Position numbers and translations under genes: made by a program. This document shows positions 7,310 through 9,771 of a stretch of DNA of 9,771 nucleotides, one piece after another. Positions within the stretch are counted from its first letter, which is position 1. Each line of letters starts with the position of its first letter. The stretch is from Bacteroidota bacterium (lineage in GTDB: Bacteria > CLD3 > SB21). The stretch covers positions 1 through 9,771 of the forward strand of contig JAGQUY010000151.1 of NCBI GenBank assembly GCA_020438245.1, read 5' to 3'. The notes beneath the pieces were generated by a model. The model had not been told where the DNA came from, ran no database searches, and worked only from the letters and a program-made list of their open reading frames with translations.

Positions 7310-7338
7310 AAAAAGGCAGTCCAACGGACTGCCTTTTT
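7310..7338. terminator. Bidirectional Rho-independent terminator
   Basis: AAAAAGGCAGTCC (7310-7322) pairs perfectly with GGACTGCCTTTTT (7326-7338) around the 3-base loop AAC. The GC-rich core is 8 bp and the flanking A and T runs give a U-tract on either strand. It lies 23 bases after the transketolase stop and 18 bases after the stop of the convergent E1 gene. It should therefore end both transcripts. Confidence 0.93.
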
Positions 7339-7356
7339 CTTAGGGTAAGAGTTGCC

Positions 7357-9399
7357 TTAAAACGAAAGTGTCTCTTCAGCGGCCTTTAGGATCCTTTCTT
7401 CGTTCACCAATACAGCGGCTTCCAAGATCCTGGAGAAAGGAACTGCAACGTCTTCACTGCAGCATCTCCTGACGGGAGCATCGAGGGATGTAAAACATCG
7501 ATCGGCAATGCGCGCCGCAATTTCTCCGCCAAACCCGCCGGTGGCTTGATTTTCATGAACTACAAGTGCACGGCTGGTTTTTTGAACCGAGGCTGCAATC
7601 GTATCCATATCAAGCGGGAGGATCGATCGGATGTCAATCACTTCGACGCTGTGTCCGCGATCGGCGAGTTTGTTGGCCGCCCGGATTGACCAGTGTACGG
7701 GCGTTCCGTAGGTAACGATGGTCAGGTCGGTTCCCTCTTTGCGTATTCGGGCTTTGCCGAACGGCACAAAGTGATCGGGTCCAGTCTTGGGACTCTGCGC
7801 AAAAATTTGATTGTAAAGAAACTTGGGTTCCAGAAAAAACGTAATGCCCCTCGAACGGATGGCCGTTCTCAGTAAGCCGCAGGCGTCGTCGGCAAAGGAG
7901 GGTACCACGATCCTGACGCCCGGAAGATTGGCCATAATCCCTTCGACGTTCTGTGAATGATACAGGCCGCCTCCAATGTAACCGCCGCTTGCAAGGCGAA
8001 TGGTAATATTCGGACAGTTCTGACCATTGGACCGGTAATATTCATGACTTGTTTCCACGATTTGTTCCATGGCCGGCCAGACGTAGTCAGCGAACTGGGC
8101 AGCTTCAATAACGATTCGTATATCGTCCTTGAAGCGTGACATGCCGTTGGCGGTTCCCACGATAAAATCTTCGGCAATTGGCGCATTAAACACTCGATCG
8201 CGGCCAAAAGCCTGCTGCATATCTTTGGTAAGCAGGAAAACTCCGCCTTTTTCCTTGGATGCAACATCCTGCCCCCAAAGAAAGGTGTCCGGGTTGTGCC
8301 GGAACTCTTCCTGCAACGTCCGATTGATGGCCTCGCGCATTTTCTCGCTTGGCTCAGCCTCGGGAACGGGCGTCTCGTCTGTTTGATAGGGTGCCGGAGT
8401 TACAAATTGCAAGGCTGTTTCCGGGTCGGGCGGTGCGGCCATCTCAGCCCGTGCGGCCGCGTCTTCGATAATCTTCTTATTTTCCTCTTCAATACCTGCG
8501 ATATCTTTTTCGCTGAAGATCCGCTCTTCAACCAGAAATGCACGAAATTTACGGAGAGGATCCAGCTTTTGCATTTCTTCCAATTCTTCCGGGGAGCGGT
8601 AGAGTTCGTGACGGTCGCTGTTTGAGTGCGCATTCATGCGGATGCAATCGGCATGCACGATGGCCGGTCCTTTTCCGGAATGCACATATGCAATAGCTTC
8701 ATCCATGGCACGGCGGCTGTCAAAGAAATCCTTGCCGTCGCAATTGACGATGTGGAGGTTCTTAAGCCCTTTGAAGTTTTCGGATACAACATAGTTGGCC
8801 GTTTGCTCTTCGGTTGGCACACTAATTCCAAAATGATTGTTTTGAATCACAAAAATAACCGGCAATTGCTCTCGACTTGCACCGTTCATGGCCTCGTATA
8901 CGTATCCTTCAGACGAGGACGCATCTCCGAAACTGGCGTACGCAATGCCCTTGGATTTGTAGTATTTGATGGCACGTGCAACTCCGACTGCATGCAGCGT
9001 GTGATTGGAAACACAGGAACTCACGTTCTCGATTTGGATTTCGGGCTTTGCAAAGTGATTGGACATGTGCCGTCCGCCGCTTGCCACATCATCCCGCCGG
9101 CTCAACCCATTCAACATGATTTCATACGGCGTCAGACCTGCCGACAGGCAGGTAAGTTGATCGCGGTAGTAGGGAAATAGGAAATCTATACCTTGGCGAA
9201 ACGAGAGTCCGAGGGCAAGTTGGATGCCTTCATGACCTCCGCAGGTTGCCAGATAGGACCAACCTTTTGCTTGCCTGATAAACGTGGAAGCCTGTTGGTC
9301 TATGAGACGGCTCTGGTGAGCAAGTTGGTACCATTTCTTCAGATCGGTCCTGTTTGCATTGGCCGAAGTTTTCTTGGCTGTTTGATCAGCAACTGCCAT
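7357..9399 (-). CDS. Single-chain alpha/beta E1 of a 2-oxoacid (probably branched-chain) dehydrogenase complex
   Basis: E1 decarboxylates a 2-oxoacid with thiamine diphosphate and passes the acyl group to the lipoyl domain of E2. This 680-residue protein joins both E1 chains. The alpha part is about 1-317. It has GGHEGIQLALGL (54-65), FPYYRDQ, SGGRHMSNHF and the thiamine-diphosphate motif GDASSSEG (158-165) to NNHFG (187-191). The loop NAHSNSDRHELYRS (256-269) corresponds to the active-site loop phosphorylated in animal enzymes. A Pro/Ala/Glu-rich linker (about 318-350) leads to the beta part. That part has NAPIAEDFIVGTANGM (405-420), QFADYVWPAMEQI, GLYHSQNVEG (478-487, with the conserved His481), RSILPLD and VVHENQATGGFGGEIAARI. 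Branched-chain specificity is favoured because this fused form is usually annotated so, but pyruvate cannot be excluded. The ATG has AAAGGA eight bases upstream. No E2 or E3 gene is adjacent. Confidence 0.92.
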   Translation of the reverse strand: MAVADQTAKKTSANANRTDLKKWYQLAHQSRLIDQQASTFIRQAKGWSYLATCGGHEGIQLALGLSFRQGIDFLFPYYRDQLTCLSAGLTPYEIMLNGLSRRDDVASGGRHMSNHFAKPEIQIENVSSCVSNHTLHAVGVARAIKYYKSKGIAYASFGDASSSEGYVYEAMNGASREQLPVIFVIQNNHFGISVPTEEQTANYVVSENFKGLKNLHIVNCDGKDFFDSRRAMDEAIAYVHSGKGPAIVHADCIRMNAHSNSDRHELYRSPEELEEMQKLDPLRKFRAFLVEERIFSEKDIAGIEEENKKIIEDAAARAEMAAPPDPETALQFVTPAPYQTDETPVPEAEPSEKMREAINRTLQEEFRHNPDTFLWGQDVASKEKGGVFLLTKDMQQAFGRDRVFNAPIAEDFIVGTANGMSRFKDDIRIVIEAAQFADYVWPAMEQIVETSHEYYRSNGQNCPNITIRLASGGYIGGGLYHSQNVEGIMANLPGVRIVVPSFADDACGLLRTAIRSRGITFFLEPKFLYNQIFAQSPKTGPDHFVPFGKARIRKEGTDLTIVTYGTPVHWSIRAANKLADRGHSVEVIDIRSILPLDMDTIAASVQKTSRALVVHENQATGGFGGEIAARIADRCFTSLDAPVRRCCSEDVAVPFSRILEAAVLVNEERILKAAEETLSF

Positions 9400-9434
9400 G
9401 ACGAGTCCTTTGTTGATTTACAAGCTGAACTGCG

Positions 9435-9463
9435 TATTTAGCAAAAATGATCTAGGGATTCAA
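9435..9463 (-). promoter_or_regulatory. Possible promoter for the E1 gene
   Basis: In the 73-base gap after ccmB the minus strand reads TTGAAT (9458-9463), a 17-base spacer, then TAAATA (9435-9440), about 36 bases before the E1 ATG. The -35 match is fair and the -10 match is weak. No terminator lies between ccmB and E1, so the gene may instead be read from the upstream cytochrome c maturation genes. Confidence 0.3.
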
Positions 9464-9472
9464 GAATTTTGT

Positions 9473-9771
9473 CTAATCTTCGATCACGTACTCGAACGTC
9501 ACCAACGACGCCGTCATGATAATGATGTCGTATCCTGCGAGGATTTTCACCCAGTCGATCAGGTCGGCGATGGGTTCATGACGGAGGATGACACCGGTTG
9601 CCTCCACGGAAGCTATTATAGCCGGGACTGCAACGGGGAAGAGGAGAATCGGAAGCAACACTTCACGCATGCGGGTATTTTGGGCGATGGCGGAAAAAAC
9701 CGTTCCCGTGGCAACAAACCCCAGGGTTCCCAGAATGCAAATCGCGAGGAGCCAGGGTATTTCCGACCAAA
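9473..9771 (-). CDS. ccmB: CcmB-type haem exporter membrane subunit, C-terminal part (runs off the right edge)
   Basis: CcmB is the inner-membrane subunit of the CcmAB ABC transporter that takes part in cytochrome c maturation. The last 98 residues are visible. They contain three hydrophobic segments: about residues 6-27 (WLLAICILGTLGFVATGTVF), 36-58 (EVLLPILLFPVAVPAIIAS) and 73-95 (ILAGYDIIIMTASLVTFEYV). The stretch LGTLGFVATGTVFSAIAQ followed by TRMREVLLPILLFP is characteristic of the family. So is the ending FEYVIED just before the stop. The full protein is usually about 220 residues, so its start and N-terminal half are outside the window, as ccmA probably is. Its presence suggests an organism that makes c-type cytochromes by a system I-like route. 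It lies 73 bases upstream of the E1 gene on the same strand, which has no obvious functional link to it. Confidence 0.85.
   Translation of the reverse strand, partial: WSEIPWLLAICILGTLGFVATGTVFSAIAQNTRMREVLLPILLFPVAVPAIIASVEATGVILRHEPIADLIDWVKILAGYDIIIMTASLVTFEYVIED

Noticed and set aside
8626..9180. 184-codon open frame on the plus strand
   Set aside because: It is antisense to the E1 alpha domain, with no ribosome binding site of note and no family resemblance.
1..9771. CRISPR array, tRNA, rRNA, insertion sequence or defence system
   Set aside because: I saw no regularly spaced repeats, no cloverleaf or rRNA-like sequence, no transposase or integrase, and no gene of a known defence family on either strand.

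Overview
The window looks like an ordinary chromosomal, largely housekeeping segment of a bacterium with roughly balanced base composition. Every gene I can recognise is bacterial. The order pheT, coiled-coil gene, zapA, rny resembles what I remember from Bacteroidota and related FCB-type lineages. A single-chain alpha/beta 2-oxoacid dehydrogenase E1 is also common there. This suggests an FCB-like or neighbouring candidate phylum, but it is an inference from gene order and not a taxonomic result.

Left block (1-3951, all minus strand, read right to left): pheT (phenylalanyl-tRNA synthetase beta chain), a 174-residue coiled-coil protein, zapA (FtsZ-ring accessory protein) and the N-terminal part of rny (RNase Y). 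pheT, the coiled-coil gene and zapA overlap by 4 bases at each junction (ATGA and GTGA), which indicates one transcript with coupled translation. A good sigma70-like promoter (TTGAAA, 17 bases, TATGAT) sits just upstream of pheT. pheS, the usual partner of pheT, is not next to it.

Middle block (3952-7286): a 290-base divergent intergenic region with some dyad structure and a repeat-like stretch, then two plus-strand genes. These are a PPK2-family polyphosphate:nucleotide phosphotransferase and a full transketolase. The transketolase ends in an unusual tail of 42 residues (16 Lys, 5 Arg, no acidic residue).

Right block (7287-9771): a strong bidirectional terminator separates the convergent transketolase and E1 genes. 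The E1 gene (minus strand) encodes a single-chain alpha/beta thiamine-diphosphate dehydrogenase of the branched-chain 2-oxoacid type. Upstream of it lies the C-terminal part of ccmB, a haem-exporter / cytochrome c maturation membrane protein that runs off the right edge.

I found no mobile element, CRISPR array, tRNA or rRNA, and no defence or other accessory system. I do not think the window contains an obviously new system. The items most worth a second look are the basic tail on the transketolase, the unassigned coiled-coil protein coupled to zapA, and the pheT gene without pheS.
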